This document shows positions 45,280 through 56,917 of a stretch of 64,000 bases of DNA, in pieces. The number at the start of each line of letters is the position of its first letter. Position 1 is the first letter of the stretch. The notes beneath the pieces were generated by a model that made no database searches, had not been told where the DNA came from, and worked only from the letters and a program-made list of their open reading frames with translations. This DNA comes from Adiantum capillus-veneris (Eukaryota > Streptophyta > Polypodiopsida > Polypodiales > Pteridaceae). The translations under genes and the position numbers were made by a program. The stretch lies in assembly GCA_014529385.2 (NCBI GenBank), contig CM043964.1, forward strand, positions 137,024,529 through 137,088,528, written 5' to 3'.

Positions 45280-45540
45280 GGCTTCGGTCTAGTGGTAATG
45301 TCTTGGATGTTCAATTGTTATGTCATGGGTTTGAGACCCCTCTGGTCTCTTTGAGAGGGACTCTATGGTTTTTGTGGTGGTTGTGGCAACTTGTCCTTTC
45401 CAAGCCCCCTCTACTCTCTTTGTTGAGAGGACCTCAGGTTTTTGTGGTGCTGGTGGCACTTTGCCCTTTCCGTAGGAGTACTCCCTTGAGTAACTCGGGC
45501 TCATAGCACCATCGCAATAACTTCATTGATAATTGTTGAG
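45280..45540 (+). mobile_element. tRNA-derived SINE-like sequence
   Basis: It begins with GGCTTCGGTCTAGTGGTAATG, a plausible RNA polymerase III box A. A box B (GGTTTGAGACC, 45328-45338) follows about 30 bp later, one base from consensus. The body contains a two-copy repeat of about 70 bp with the shared phrase GGTTTTTGTGGTG. No tail or target duplication was confirmed. Confidence 0.5.
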
Positions 45541-47063
45541 CACAGTCATCATGACTCTTGATTCCGTAGTTTAAAGATGAGTGGATAAAGAAATCAGCCC
45601 CCTAGAACTACGTTTTGGTTATGCTCCAACCATGTTTGACAATAGCTTGTCGAACTTGGGTCGTTGCCTCCAGGTTATCGTTGAGAGGAGGATAGCTCCA
45701 GCTTTCACTTATCTGCAACAAGAAATTTCCCATTAGCATATTAACCATCACCAACATTAGAGCAAGAGAAAAGTTCTAAGCACAAGCAATGTACATCTTT
45801 TGTGCCAATAAATGATCGAACAACCCCCTGAAGATGTAGGCTTTTGTGGAATGCAGCAAACTTCCACTTGCATTTCTCTGCTCCAATGACATACACAATT
45901 TTGTTGAGCAAATTAGGTACAAATTAGTTTCTATTTACATCAGCATTTTCTAAACTCCAACTGTACCCTGGGTTGCATGTTGATTGAATCTGCTATGACA
46001 ACAAAAGCATATGCCTAGGCTAAATGCCTAAGGTGAGGTTTGGGACGTGCATAATTAAAATATATTTTTTTAAACGTGAAAATACTTCAAGGCAGGCCTT
46101 TGATCTTAACTTCAAATATAAACCGATAAAGTTACCTTAATCATCCCTATAGACCTTCGAGTATGGACTCAATTCAGAACGTACATAGTAGGCAGCAATC
46201 TATGACGTAAATGCATGTTCTTCATTAATTACCATTAGCATAAACATCACACTAACTAAAAGGCACACTTTTGATGCTTTGAATCTTGCAAGTGTGAGGA
46301 CCCTGCACAACGCACCACCATCCCTTTATGCATTTTCAATTATTAAGTATACAAGTGATGGCATTGTTTGAACAAAGAAGTGATGGCATTGTTTGAACAA
46401 AGGCATCTTCCAAATATTTCTTACAACAAATGAAACCAATTGATAGTTGAATAAAAATAATTATGCTAACTGTTGCAAAGTTCAAATCAATGTGTGTGCT
46501 TCAAATTAGCTCAAGCCCTCCCAGGGACAATTAGTATATGGTATGAGCAACCTTTGGTTTGAATCTCATGTGCCACACAAGGAGAACACACTAAAATTAC
46601 AATCAGAAAAATCGAGCAGTGCACCAGTTTCAACCATTCTTGACCCTCTCTTTCACATCAAGGAGGTCCATGCTATAAAGGCAATGCAAAACGCCCCATC
46701 ATTTGTTTGATTAATGAGGTCAATTTTGGCCTCCATTTTTAGATGATTCTAATCACCATCTTAGGAACTAATCACAGCAATTAATCATTCATTCGTCCGA
46801 TTAGTGTGTATGGAATTCAAGGTTGATGAATTTGAGTTAAATGTGGATAGATCAAACCTATCAATCCTATGGTTGGGTGGTGATGAGGATGTCGTTTTGG
46901 CATTTAACTTAAGAATAATGAGATTGTCTATGACCTGATTACCACGTTAGTAGTGCATCTGCCACAGTAATGTCTATCACATACTCAATGTACAATACCA
47001 CAGGATGTGCAAACTTTGCTACCTAGAGACATCAATAACTGCTCAAGACAACATCACTGATAG
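45541..47063. other. Non-coding stretch left of element A2
   Basis: No gene was recognised. A 25-26-bp tandem pair (GTGATGGCATTGTTTGAACA) lies at 46353-46403. Confidence 0.5.
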
Positions 47064-48450
47064 TGTCATCAAAATTATATTTTGATGCACTTCACAGGTT
47101 TTCTCTCTCTAAAAAGTAGCTATCTAGAGAGAGAATACAAAGGTAAGCATATGAAAAAGCAATGTGTTGCAAAAAGGTATATTTTGACTCTAGTTGATGT
47201 CAATCAAAAGAATAAACATTTAAAAGTGCAAAACAAATACTCTCTCACTAGAATTCTAGAAAGAGAATATTAAAATAAGATAATGATATGATGTGTAGGA
47301 AGTGTATTCGGGCAATGGAAAGTGCCTACAAGTGAATGCTTCTCCAAAAGTGCAAAGGACAAGTTTCCAGGATCTTAACATGATTTACGGGACGTCAAAC
47401 GGACTCCCAGGATGCCCAAAATGTGCAAAATACGACTTACGGGAAGATAGTTAAGCTGGGACCATGGATAGATGGACAACAAGGTGTGAATCAGGGCTTC
47501 CACTTGTCAAAAATTGGTTCTTGCCTGCCAAAAGGGGGGGGGGGGGGGGGGAATGCACCATTTTTTTCTTGCTCTCCAAGCCAGCCAACCACCACTTTCT
47601 CTCTCTAACTACTAAAAATAGCATATGTGTGCATGATGCCGAAAACATGAGCTTCATGGAGGCATATCTCATGCTTTCTTGCTCAGTTTTTAGCATTGAG
47701 GGACTCTAGAGAAGGCTCTCAACGAGATCTACACTCCTCTACTCTCTCTTTCATCTATTTTCATCTTGTTTATGTTGCCTCTCTTGGTAGCTATCTATGT
47801 ACTTAGTGTATGAAGCTCATCTTACAAGCTTCCATCTTTATTTACATACACTCTAGTCCTTTTCTCTAGCAGCTCTCCTTGACTACGTGGTATTTGAGGG
47901 CTTGAGAAGAGGAAGACGGAAGAGATAAGCTTCATGTTGCTTGGGCTATGGCGATTCTATGCTACAAGGTCCTTATGTTGTATTTTAGCTCAAGCGATAA
48001 CTATTTACGAGCTTTGAGCATAAGTAATACAAATGCCTTTTGAGGGGGGGCCGGCCCCCGGGGAGGTCACCTAATAAAATTGTAACCTATCACGTGAGTT
48101 CAAAAGAAGGGTATTTAAAGTTCTTGAAACTTACAGAAATATCTATACAGAAGAGCATTATTTTTTCAAATTTGAAAAAAACTTATAGATTTTAAACGAA
48201 AAGGGTACATTATATTCTTAACAAAACTCACAGATAAGGGGTTTTACAAACATGTCTTGAACGCACGTGATATGGTAGTTTTACCCATAGTGAACCCCCC
48301 GAGGGCCGGCCTCATAGACTCAGTCCTCAATGTGGTGTTTTGATTGTCTCTTTCTATGTTTCATAAGTCTCAATTCAATTGTTATGCTATTCATGTTGCC
48401 ATTGTTGCTAAACATGCAAACTAAGTAAATCAAATTAGCCATACGCTTAA
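47064..48450 (+). repeat. Element A2 5' LTR carrying a MITE
   Basis: It starts TGTCATCAAAATTATATTTT and is matched by 52906-53219 over its first 315 bp. The end is inferred from the primer-binding site at 48453. A foldback element at 48047-48313 is inserted near the 3' end. A poly-G run lies at 47537-47550. Confidence 0.7.
48047..48313. mobile_element. GC-ended foldback MITE
   Basis: The termini are 24-bp imperfect inverted repeats: GGGGCCGGCCCCCGGGGAGG then TCAC on the left, and GTGAACCCCCCGAGGG then CCGGCCTC on the right. Inward, a second pair of inverted motifs (TATCACGTGAGTTCAA against its counterpart at 48256-48273) shows that the element is largely self-complementary. It has no coding capacity. 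A related fragment lies at 2801-2935. Target duplication is not obvious. Confidence 0.75.
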
Positions 48451-48452
48451 TA

Positions 48453-48466
48453 TTAGTATCAGAGCC
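48453..48466 (+). other. Element A2 primer-binding site, mutated
   Basis: TTAGTATCAGAGCC differs from the tRNA-Met site by one G-to-A change. Confidence 0.65.
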
Positions 48467-48792
48467 ATAGGTTTTTTCATCTTGCTAAAAAGGAAACGGT
48501 CTAAGGTACACTATGAATGGTTAAGTCTGCCTAAAATTTAGTGTAAGAAGACAGTGGGAGCTATTAATTGTTTCCTATTGCACTAGGGAGAGTAGGGGGA
48601 GCCATTGACTTAATAATAAACCTCTCCGAAGGGTGCCTACAGTTTTGGTATTATTGAGCATGTGGAAAGTCTCCAAAAGCTAGTCATCTAGGAGATAGCA
48701 CTGTTACGCCTCACTCTTCTACTCTAATTTATAGGTGGAACTCTCACCGCGGGTGTGGGGTACTTCAAGACTCTTCTTGATTCTCAAGACAT

Positions 48793-50260
48793 GGCTGAAA
48801 ATCAGGAACATGATTTAAATGAATGGCAACCAATTGAATTACTTAATGATGAAGCCACTAAAAGGCATGAGAGCCATAAGGTATTTTGCTTACATGTTGC
48901 ATGAAGCACAAAGTAATTTGCATCTGTAAGTTACCATGCAAGCGTAGTTGCAAAGCAACAATTTGATTCCTCATGCTCAAGAAGAGATAACTCCTTCTCT
49001 AGAGCAATAAGGATCACCACCAAAGGGTGGAAGAATTTCTACTCAAGAAGGGCAGAAGGCCAAGTGCTGATTTTGACAACAACAATGATGAGTGAGAAAA
49101 AAGGAGTGAATTAGACCCTCGTAGGCTCTCTGACAAAGAGATACCACCAAGATAATGCCATCTAAAGCGCTCTCCTACTCGTTCTATAAAGCGACATTGT
49201 GCTAGCTTGTAGTATGACACTTCTTCTTCAAGTGATGTAAGTAGCGATCTAAGACACCCAAGGCAAAGAAGAAGGAGATCACCTTCTCCTCCTTCTTCAT
49301 CACCTACTTCTTCAAGGTATGATGCCAGTGCACAAGAAGCTAGCTCCTCTCCACCACCCCTCAAGGGGAGAGGACATAGACGTGCACATTTTGGCTTGGA
49401 AAAGATCACGTTGCCTTCAAAAGCTCAAAGGAGGAGGAAAGAACATCACCTTTCTTTCTTTTGATGGAACATATGGAAATACGAATAAGATGCTTCACTT
49501 TATTCAGCAATTTGATGCGGCTTTTGGAGGTGAGCACTTCATAGAAGGCTCTAAGCTTCGCCATGTTGCTATGTACTTCCAGAAGACATTGGTGGGCTAC
49601 TCTAAGAGCTCAACAACTAGCACCAAGGACTTGGAAGGAGTGTAGATCCACCATCATGAAGCAATTCCTTCCAAAGGGAGCTAAAGATGAAGGATTGACC
49701 GCATGGAGAAGCTTCAAGTTGGAAGAAGGAGAATCTATCCAAAAGTACATAGACAAGTTTTGGGATTTACATCTCAAAGCCACTGTCTTTGTAAGGTAGA
49801 TTTATATGAGCAAAAGCAGCAATTTGTTGTTGGACTTCCTAAAGATATGCGAGCATATGTTAATGCTCAAAGCCCCAAATCTATCTCCGCTATGATACAC
49901 CACTCCATCGTAGCTGCTAAGATCTTTCTTCTAACTACAAATACAGTGGTAAGATCCAATGAAAGAAGAGAAAGATCTCCAATTGGGGAGAGGCCTCTCA
50001 ATAACACTAATCGGGTCAAGGTTGACAAAAATAAAGACAAAGGCCTCTACAAAGGCAAGAATCATCTTTCTCTTGAAGAGATGGAGCACTACCGCAAAGA
50101 GAACCCATGCAACAAGTGTGGTGAACAAGGTCATGACTATAGAGCTTATCCTTTACGAACGGCTAAGAATAACAAGCCAGAAGCATCTATGGTCACTACC
50201 CAAGACAAGAAACAAGAAGATGATATATCACGCCCATGTTATGCATGGGGTAAGTACGTG
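48793..50260 (+). pseudogene. Element A2 gag
   Basis: A start is visible at 48793 (MAENQEHDLNEW). An S/P/R-rich segment at 49260-49380 corresponds to the RS-like region of element A. The core follows: ITFLSFDGTYG and FIQQFDAAFGGEHF (49440-49550), then TIMKQFL and IQKYIDKFWDLH (49640-49790). The zinc knuckle CNKCGEQGHDYRA lies at 50105-50150, where the last Cys is replaced by Tyr. At least three frame changes break it. Confidence 0.8.
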
Positions 50261-50706
50261 ACCAAGATTGTCTTATCTTGTTTGACCCAGGCTCCAATCA
50301 TAATTTCATCTCTAAGGAGTTGTCTAGCAAGTTGGGCATTCATGAAAATGAAATGGGACTTGCAATTGAAGCTGATGATACTTTCAATACACTAGCAGTT
50401 CCAGTCACTCCTTTGATTAGAAAGCTTCGCATACATGTGCAAGGATACGTAAATCAAGAGGATTTCTTTATTTCTCCTCTTAAGTATCATGATGTTTTGT
50501 TGGGTGCACCATGGTTTCACCATATGCCCACTACTCTTCAATTTCTAAATAGAGTTATTACTTTTAAACATAGAGGTAGAGACATTAAGTTAGAGATTAA
50601 TGATAAGGGACACACTATCCCCATTGTATCTCTAGATTCTTTGCATAAATCAATAAAGTCTGCTCTTTCTGTGTACTTGATTTTTGTCAAAGCCTCTATG
50701 CAATAA
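50240..50706 (+). pseudogene. Element A2 protease
   Basis: The frame 50278-50706 opens with MFDPGSNHNFISKELSSKLG, the retropepsin active site in DPG form, as in element A. VLLGAPWFHHM at about 50490-50525 is the second conserved element. The frame itself is uninterrupted for 142 codons. Confidence 0.8.
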
Positions 50707-51600
50707 GTTAATTCTCTACCATCTGAATTAAATGTCTCGTCTAAAGAAGAATCAAATCTAAAGTTGTTCCTTGATGAGTATTCTGATTGCTTTACTGACT
50801 CTATCCTAGGGGAGTTACTTCCTTAAAGAGGGGAAGATGACCATAAGGTTGAGCTTATACCAGGAAGCTCGCTACCCAACAAGCCACCATATAGAGTCTC
50901 TCTTGCTCAACAAGAGGAGATTATGACTCAAGTGAATGAGCTAGTGGAAAAATGGATGGTAAGACATAGCTCATGTCCTTTTTTCTCACCCGTGTTATTA
51001 GTGCAAAAGAAGGATGGTTCATACCACATGTGTGTGGACTATCGTGTGTTAAATAAGAACACTATCAAGACACTTTTCGGTTCCAAGGATTAAGGATCTC
51101 TTTGATAAGCTTCAAGGGTCTTCCTACTTTAGTGGGATAGATCTCAAGAGTGGTTATCATCAGATTCGCATCATACCAGAAGACATTCATAAGAGCGCAT
51201 TTCGTACTATTTTCGGTCTTTATGAGTTTCTTGTGATGCATTTTGGACTCACAAATGCACCGGCCACATTCAATCGAATGATGGACCGCATCTTTCATAG
51301 GCATCGTGTTTAAACATGATTATTTTTTGACGACATCATAATCTACTCCAAGAGCCTAGAGGAACATAAGTCCCATCTCAAGGCAGTTTTCCAAGAACTA
51401 GGAGATAATAAGCTTTATGTTAATGGCAAGAAGAGTGAGTTCTTTCTACAAGAGATTCGCTATCTAGGTCACATTGTCTCCAAAGATGGATCCGTATGGA
51501 TCCACAAAAGTTGAAGATAATAGAAGAGTGGCCTCAACCACGGAATCTTCATGAACTCTAAAGCTTCATTGGGATGTGCTCTTAATATATGCGATTTATT
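50707..51600 (+). pseudogene. Element A2 reverse transcriptase
   Basis: It starts after a TAA and includes PPYRVSLAQQEEIM, VLLVQKKDGSYHMCVDYR, then a frameshift at about 51065. It continues [35 protein letters not shown] and the catalytic FFDDIIIYSKS (about 51325-51355). Stops are present at 50703, 50824 and around 51311. It would copy element RNA into DNA, but not from this copy. Confidence 0.85.
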
Positions 51601-51680
51601 GAGAAATTCTCCATCATAACGGGACCACTCCACGATTTGACTAAGAAAAAGGCATTACGGGAAGTTTGAGATCTATTGTG

Positions 51681-52096
51681 GCCCTTTAAGATGCCATGAG
51701 ATCAAGAAAGCTATTAAGAAATAGGCCAATAGAGTGATGCCATGTTTACAAAAATGTTGGGTTCTTAAAAGAGGTCAAAAGATTCTCTAAAAGATGCCTT
51801 TTGTACTTTTTCTCCCTAAGTAGGGGAGAAGTTTTTCAAAAATTCAGACCTCCATAACTTTTGCATACAAGCTCAAAATTTGTCAAAGAACATAGATTTG
51901 GAATCTACTCATCAAGATCTTTCCAATGATATGTTAAATGATATGGTTTTGCCCAACCGATTTGAAATTCATTTTGGAGGGAAAATTCAAATTTTGAATT
52001 TCTAGCCGTTTGAAGTAAAAGAGGGTATCTAAAGTCAAAGAAATTAAGCAAGATAATTCAAAGTGATTAAATTTTTAATATGGTAGCTTAAAGGGC
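51681..52096. mobile_element. 416-bp TIR element inserted in element A2
   Basis: It is bounded by imperfect 17-bp inverted repeats: GCCCTTTAAGATGCCAT at 51681 and the complement of ATGGTAGCTTAAAGGGC at 52080-52096, with three mismatches. It interrupts the RT/RNase H junction, since LHDLTKK lies left and PVLVLLDLTKPFEVECDACG lies right. The interior is non-coding. No clear target duplication is visible. Confidence 0.6.
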
Positions 52097-52500
52097 TCCT
52101 CTAAACCGGTGCTAGTACTTCTTGATCTCACAAAGCCATTTGAGGTCGAATGTGATGCTTGCGGTGGTGATTGCTTAGGAGCGGTTCATTTACAAGGACA
52201 TGCTATAACATATGAAAGGCACCGTTTACACAAGCGAGTGTGTACTAGGAAGAAGGAATTACTTACGGTAATTCATGCTCTAGATTCTTAGAAACACTAC
52301 TTACTTGCTAATCCTTTCATTATAAGGACAGAGCATTAAAGCATCAAGTACTTCATGACTCAAATGAAGCTGTCTGACAAGCAAATGAGGTGGACAAATT
52401 TCTTATCCCAATTTCATTTTCATATTGGTCACATTCCAAGTAAGCATAGCTGAGTGGCATATGCTCTCTCATGATGACCACGAGCAAATGTTATTTCAGG
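52097..52500 (+). pseudogene. Element A2 RNase H
   Basis: FEVECDACGGDCLGAVHLQG (first Asp), RKKELLTVIHALDS (Glu) and MKLSDKQMRWTNFLSQFHFH are visible, then a degraded end where ADALSR should be. Stops fall at 52289, 52337 and near 52450 and 52475. Confidence 0.8.
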
Positions 52501-52525
52501 AGCATACCATAACGATCTAACCAAC

Positions 52526-52905
52526 ATGGTAGATGTGTATGCTACGGATTCAAATTTTGCTAATGTTATGTCTTCTTTAAGTTTGGGGAAGACACAAGAT
52601 CCATATTCTCCTCCTTGTGTGGGACATCGGGGCAGTCAAACCACTACCAAGACTATTGAGACGTACTTTTACTGGCCATCAATTAAACATGATATTAAAG
52701 CTTATGTTTCGCAATGCATGATGTGCCAAAAGGTAAAATACGATAGAGGTAAACAAGCAGGGTTATTATAGTCTTTACCAATCCCAGATGCTCCTTGGGA
52801 AAGTATTTCCATGGATTTCATTTTTGGTCTTCCAAAATCGATTATGGGAATACGAGTGTTTGGACGATAGTTGATAGGTGTAGTAAACAAGCTCACTTTA
52901 GTTAA
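52526..52905 (+). pseudogene. Element A2 integrase, truncated
   Basis: The zinc module (VGHRGSQTTTKTIETYFYWP ... CMMCQKVKY) lies at 52617-52740. The core begins at [16 protein letters not shown] (about 52797). It ends abruptly at 52905, where an LTR copy begins. Confidence 0.8.
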
Positions 52906-53219
52906 TGTCATCAAAATTATATTTTGATGTGCTTCACACATTTTCTCTCTGAAAAGTAGCTATCTAGAGAGAGAATACAAAGGTAAGAATATGAAAAAGA
53001 CAATGTATTGTAAAAATGTATATTTTGACTCTAGTTGATGTCAATCAAAAGAATTAACCTTTAAAAGTGCAAAATAGATACTCTCTCACTAGAATTCTAG
53101 AGAGAGTGTTAAAATAAGCTAATGATATGATGTGTAAGAAGTGCATTTAGGCAATGGAAAGTGCTTGTAGGTGAATGCTACTTCAAAAGTGCAAAGGACA
53201 AGTTTCCAGGGTCTTAACA
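52906..53219 (+). repeat. Element A2 3' LTR fragment
   Basis: It repeats 47064-47378 with moderate divergence, then stops at 53219. Only the first quarter of the LTR remains. Confidence 0.8.
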
Positions 53220-53871
53220 AGAAACATACATGGAGGAGCCGCCATGGTATTCTCCAAGGCATCAATAAATGGCAATCCATGGCTTGAAGCACGCCACTAA
53301 AATGTCAGTGCCTTAAACTTTATCGATTCCTCCTCACAAACATGCATATACAGAGAATGTATCGATTTGTTAACAGTCATGAAGGTACACTTTCAACTTC
53401 GAAAGTCTTGTCACATAGAACATTATCTTACTACCTAGGGATAAACATCTCCTACAATCAAGAAAAACATGGGCTGCGACACTGAGGCCGAGTCAAGGCA
53501 TCCAAGAGGTATTTCTCCTCAATGACACCTGCATAGAGATAGCCATGAATTCATTTATTGTTGCAACAACCAAGGGAAATAAATCTAGCCTCCAAAATAG
53601 CAACAACCAAGAGAACAAAATGTATAGATACAATCAAACGGATTATGTTATGAAAGAAAAATACCTTCCAGTCCATTAAGCTTGCATTCCTCAATTCATC
53701 CACATAAGGTTATTTTGTGCTTATAATTCCCTGCAGTAGCAAGTAGAAGCATGTGGTCCCTGCTCATAGCTTACAATAATTCCACTTCAAAAAAACTATT
53801 TCAACCTTTACTGCCACAATTCTTGTATGTTGTTACCAAGGTGTCTTAGCACTATCCAAGCGTTAAATTAC

Positions 53872-54350
53872 GCCACTGCGGGAAGAGATTGCAAGCTTGA
53901 GACTAAATTATGTCAAATTCACCTTTTAAAGACCTTGCAATTCTTTCCTACAATAGTTGGAAGCATATGGTCCCTTCCCGACTGTCAGGCATAGCTAGAA
54001 TTATAATGGTCTGGGCACCATATCCAAACTCGAAATCAAGCGATTGCCAAAAGAAATCGGAAGCTTGATAGGCATTGGATTTACAAGCCACAAGTTTTGA
54101 CTTTTTTAGACATGGCACTGCGGGAAGAGCAAGATTGAGACTAAGTTCTACCAGGTTCACCTTTTAAAGACCTTGCAATTCTTTCCTGCAAGTTGGAAGC
54201 ATATGGTCCCTTCCCGACTCTCAGGCATAGCCAGAATTATAATGGTCTGGGCACCATATCCAAACTCAAAATCAAGCGATTGCCAGAAGAGATTGGAAGC
54301 TTGATAGGCGTTGGATTTACAAGCCACAAGTTCTTACTTTTTCTAACCTG
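53872..54350. repeat. 240-bp direct duplication with LRR-like coding echo
   Basis: Two copies start at 53872 and 54115 (CACTGCGGGAAGAG). On the plus strand the second copy encodes IKRLPEEIGSLIGV, which resembles a plant leucine-rich-repeat unit (LPEEIGSL). No longer LRR context or NB-ARC domain is visible, so gene origin is only a possibility. Confidence 0.5.
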
Positions 54351-55060
54351 TCAAGCTTGTGATTCCTTCAAGCAAGGGCTTGAAATATGTGATCCATTCC
54401 ACTATTTCGAAAGAGAACAAAAGGAATATTTTATACATGATCTATCCAACTGTAAAATATTTTCTCTGGTAATTTCTTGATTTTCTCTAGCAAGGGAGAT
54501 CACAAGCTCAATCTTGTGAGCACTTAAGCTTAGAGACTTAAAAAAAGATCATGTGTGCATAAACTACATTAGAAATAATTACCTTCCAAGCACAATAGAC
54601 AACTGTTGTAGGCTAAACATTCCAAAAGAGCTTGAATAATCCTTCAACGTTCCCATAAGATCCTGGTAGCAATTCTTGGCCAAAGTGAATCCTGCTATGG
54701 CATAAGCATGGTAAAAAACATGTCTTTTTTGTTCTCTGGTGCGTCGATGAGTGAAAGCAACGTTGTGACATTGAAGACCAAAGAAAACTCTTGCACACAT
54801 AACTTAAATTAGTTAGACTAGAAGCACATTGCCTCTGGATATGTTATGTATGAAAATTATTGGTAAAGATAACCCCAACAAGTCAAGCTAGGGTGTAGGT
54901 TAGGTACACCTTGCCAAAAAAATGGTAGTATTGGGTGGGAGTTCAAAGATTTACACCATTGAAAGACAATTTTAACTCAAAATTTTGTATTGAATTAAGA
55001 GTCCAAAATTGACATTTGTTACTCGATACATAAAATGCTCAAATTTCAAGTGCTTTAGCC
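54351..55060. other. Non-coding stretch
   Basis: No gene or repeat was recognised. Short frames at 54579-54800 lack features. Confidence 0.4.
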
Positions 55061-55118
55061 AACCATTGATTGACACCTATAACCATTGATTGACACCTAT
55101 AACCGTTGATTGACACTG
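55061..55118. repeat. 20-bp tandem repeat, three copies
   Basis: AACCATTGATTGACACCTAT occurs twice perfectly, followed by an 18-bp diverged copy. Confidence 0.9.
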
Positions 55119-55290
55119 GATTCTAGGCACATTCCAAATAAAGTAGACTAAAACTCGGGTGGGTAATGAACTGCCATTAGGGGATGCATTTTCATTGGCT
55201 TCTCTCCACTAGCTAATGTGATAAAGCATCGCCCTTAATAGATCTGATCAAGGCCAAGTACACATTCACAACATATTTTTGGGACGGAGA

Positions 55291-55440
55291 CGGTCATGCA
55301 TCAGGCAATCATATTTTGCCCCCTCAATATGGCCATGAGATGGCCATGCAGCAAGCAATCATATTTTGTCCCCTCAATATGGCCATGAGATGGCCATGTA
55401 GCAGGCAATCATATTTTGCCCCTCAATATGCCCAGCAGCC
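55291..55440. repeat. 50-bp tandem repeat, three copies
   Basis: The shared words are GCAATCATATTTTG and CCCCTCAATATGGCC, with 50-bp spacing (starts of GCAATC near 55305, 55355 and 55405). Confidence 0.9.
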
Positions 55441-55866
55441 TTTGACAGTTATTTGTGCAAGCTTGTGATTATGAAGGGAACAAAGTAGCTAATGTATTCA
55501 TTATTTCTCGATATTGTTTAGGCAATAAGTACTAATCGAGAATTTTTAGATTCAGCCTAGCATTCTCTTGAGTAAGCAGGGCTTTATCGATACATGCACT
55601 TTGGGGCATTCACAATAGCCATACATGAAAATTGTAGAACGTGAATAGAAGGATTACAAGAGGAAAGACCCGCAAATCATCACTCCACCTCTTGGAAGCT
55701 TTACAAGAGCCCCATGTGAGGGCTTCTTTCCCTCAAGCAAGGCATCACCGTGTCCTGAGTTGACACATTCAACAATGGAGGTCGATCGCATGAGAAGCCT
55801 AGGCACAACTCAAATGTCTGCATTAATGGGTCCTCCGTTAAAAGGTCAACTATGGAGCTTGTTTGA

Positions 55867-56500
55867 ATGAGAGGTGTAGATGTGAGTAAGCTATGTGACA
55901 GAAAGGACCAACAACTCAAAGAGAAGGCTCTAGATTCTTCTCTTGGTGACCAAGAAACCAACTTAGGCATAGCAACACATCAAATATGCTTGTTGAAAGT
56001 GACATTTCTAATGGAAGTGCTTATATTGCAGTGGAAACTTGTGATAGTCATGGTATAGATGGCAACGAAAATCAAGAGATGTTTAGCTTGGAAGATCATG
56101 ATTATGCTAGATTTTTTAGGGATGGCGATGATGATGGCGAAGCCAAAAACCTCCTTCCAGGATCTTATGAGCTTGTAGAGATGGATGCCACTAGGATTCT
56201 TACTGACCAATCTCATTTTTGTGAGATATGTAGGAAATGATTTAAGCGGGATGCCAATCTGAGGATGCACATGCGCGGTCACGGTGATGAATATAAGACT
56301 CTTGCTGTCCTAGCAAGGTGGGGCAAATCTTCGCATAGTCCTTCCATGGTCAAGCTGAGACGGTACTCATGCCCTTATGTAGGATGCAAAAGGAACCAGA
56401 AGCACAGAAAGTTCCTACCCTTGAAAACCACTCTGTGTGAAGAATCACTATAGGTGAAGCCACTGCCTTGATGGGTGAAACTGCTGATCGGGTTGACATT
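55867..56500 (+). pseudogene. STOP1-like C2H2 zinc-finger transcription factor pseudogene
   Basis: The region LLPGSYELVEMD (about 56150) precedes a C2H2 finger HFCEICRK[22 protein letters not shown], then [11 protein letters not shown] and [13 protein letters not shown]. These are hallmarks of the STOP1 (sensitive to proton rhizotoxicity) family, which controls acid and aluminium tolerance in plants. Breaks are a TGA at 56238, a 2-bp loss in a GT run at 56431-56440, and a second TGA at about 56455. An upstream frame (55867-55985, DQQLKEKALDSSLGDQETN) is shifted relative to it. The rest of the finger array is missing. Confidence 0.75.
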
Positions 56501-56640
56501 CCTAACCTAACTATCATGGGTAAATAAGTCCTTACAAGTGATAAAAGCCACTGCCTTGATGGACAAAACTACTGATCGGGTTCACATTCCTAACCTAACT
56601 ATCATGGGTAAAGAAGTCCTTACAAGTGATAAAAGTGGCT
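56459..56640. repeat. 88-bp tandem duplication after the STOP1-like pseudogene
   Basis: Two copies begin GCCACTGCCTTGATGG (56459 and about 56547) and end ACAAGTGATAAAA. The unit starts right where the zinc-finger homology stops. Confidence 0.85.
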
Positions 56641-56875
56641 AGCAGCGTCCTATCTATCCAGGTAAGCTTTTCTTGAAGGTAGGAGGATGACATTAGCAGA
56701 AGAATTTTCTTTCCTTCATCTTTGCAATTCATGCACGTTGAAACAAAGCATAGAAATTAGTAAGCAGGGACAAGGTGGCCAAACGTGAAGACAAGAATTG
56801 CAAAGCCCATTACTAAATGAAAGAGAATAACTATTAAATTGAATTCTAGAACACTTGCACATAAAGAATGTAGAC

Positions 56876-56879
56876 ACAC

Positions 56880-56914
<35 letters not shown>
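56876..56914. repeat. (CA)n microsatellite
   Basis: About 19 CA units with one CG interruption. Confidence 0.95.

Positions 56915-56917
<3 letters not shown>

Larger units (their letters stand above)
47064..53219 (+). mobile_element. Element A2: degenerate chromovirus-like gypsy element
   Basis: Plus-strand order is an LTR 47064-about 48450, a mutated tRNA-Met primer-binding site, gag, protease, RT, RNase H, integrase start and a truncated second LTR from 52906. Gag, protease and RT words match element A closely (FIQQFDAAFG, DPGS-x-HNFIS, FFDDIIIYS), so the two are related families. Integrase is cut off in the catalytic core, where the 3' LTR begins without a polypurine tract, so an internal deletion joined them. 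Many stops and frameshifts are present. Confidence 0.85.
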
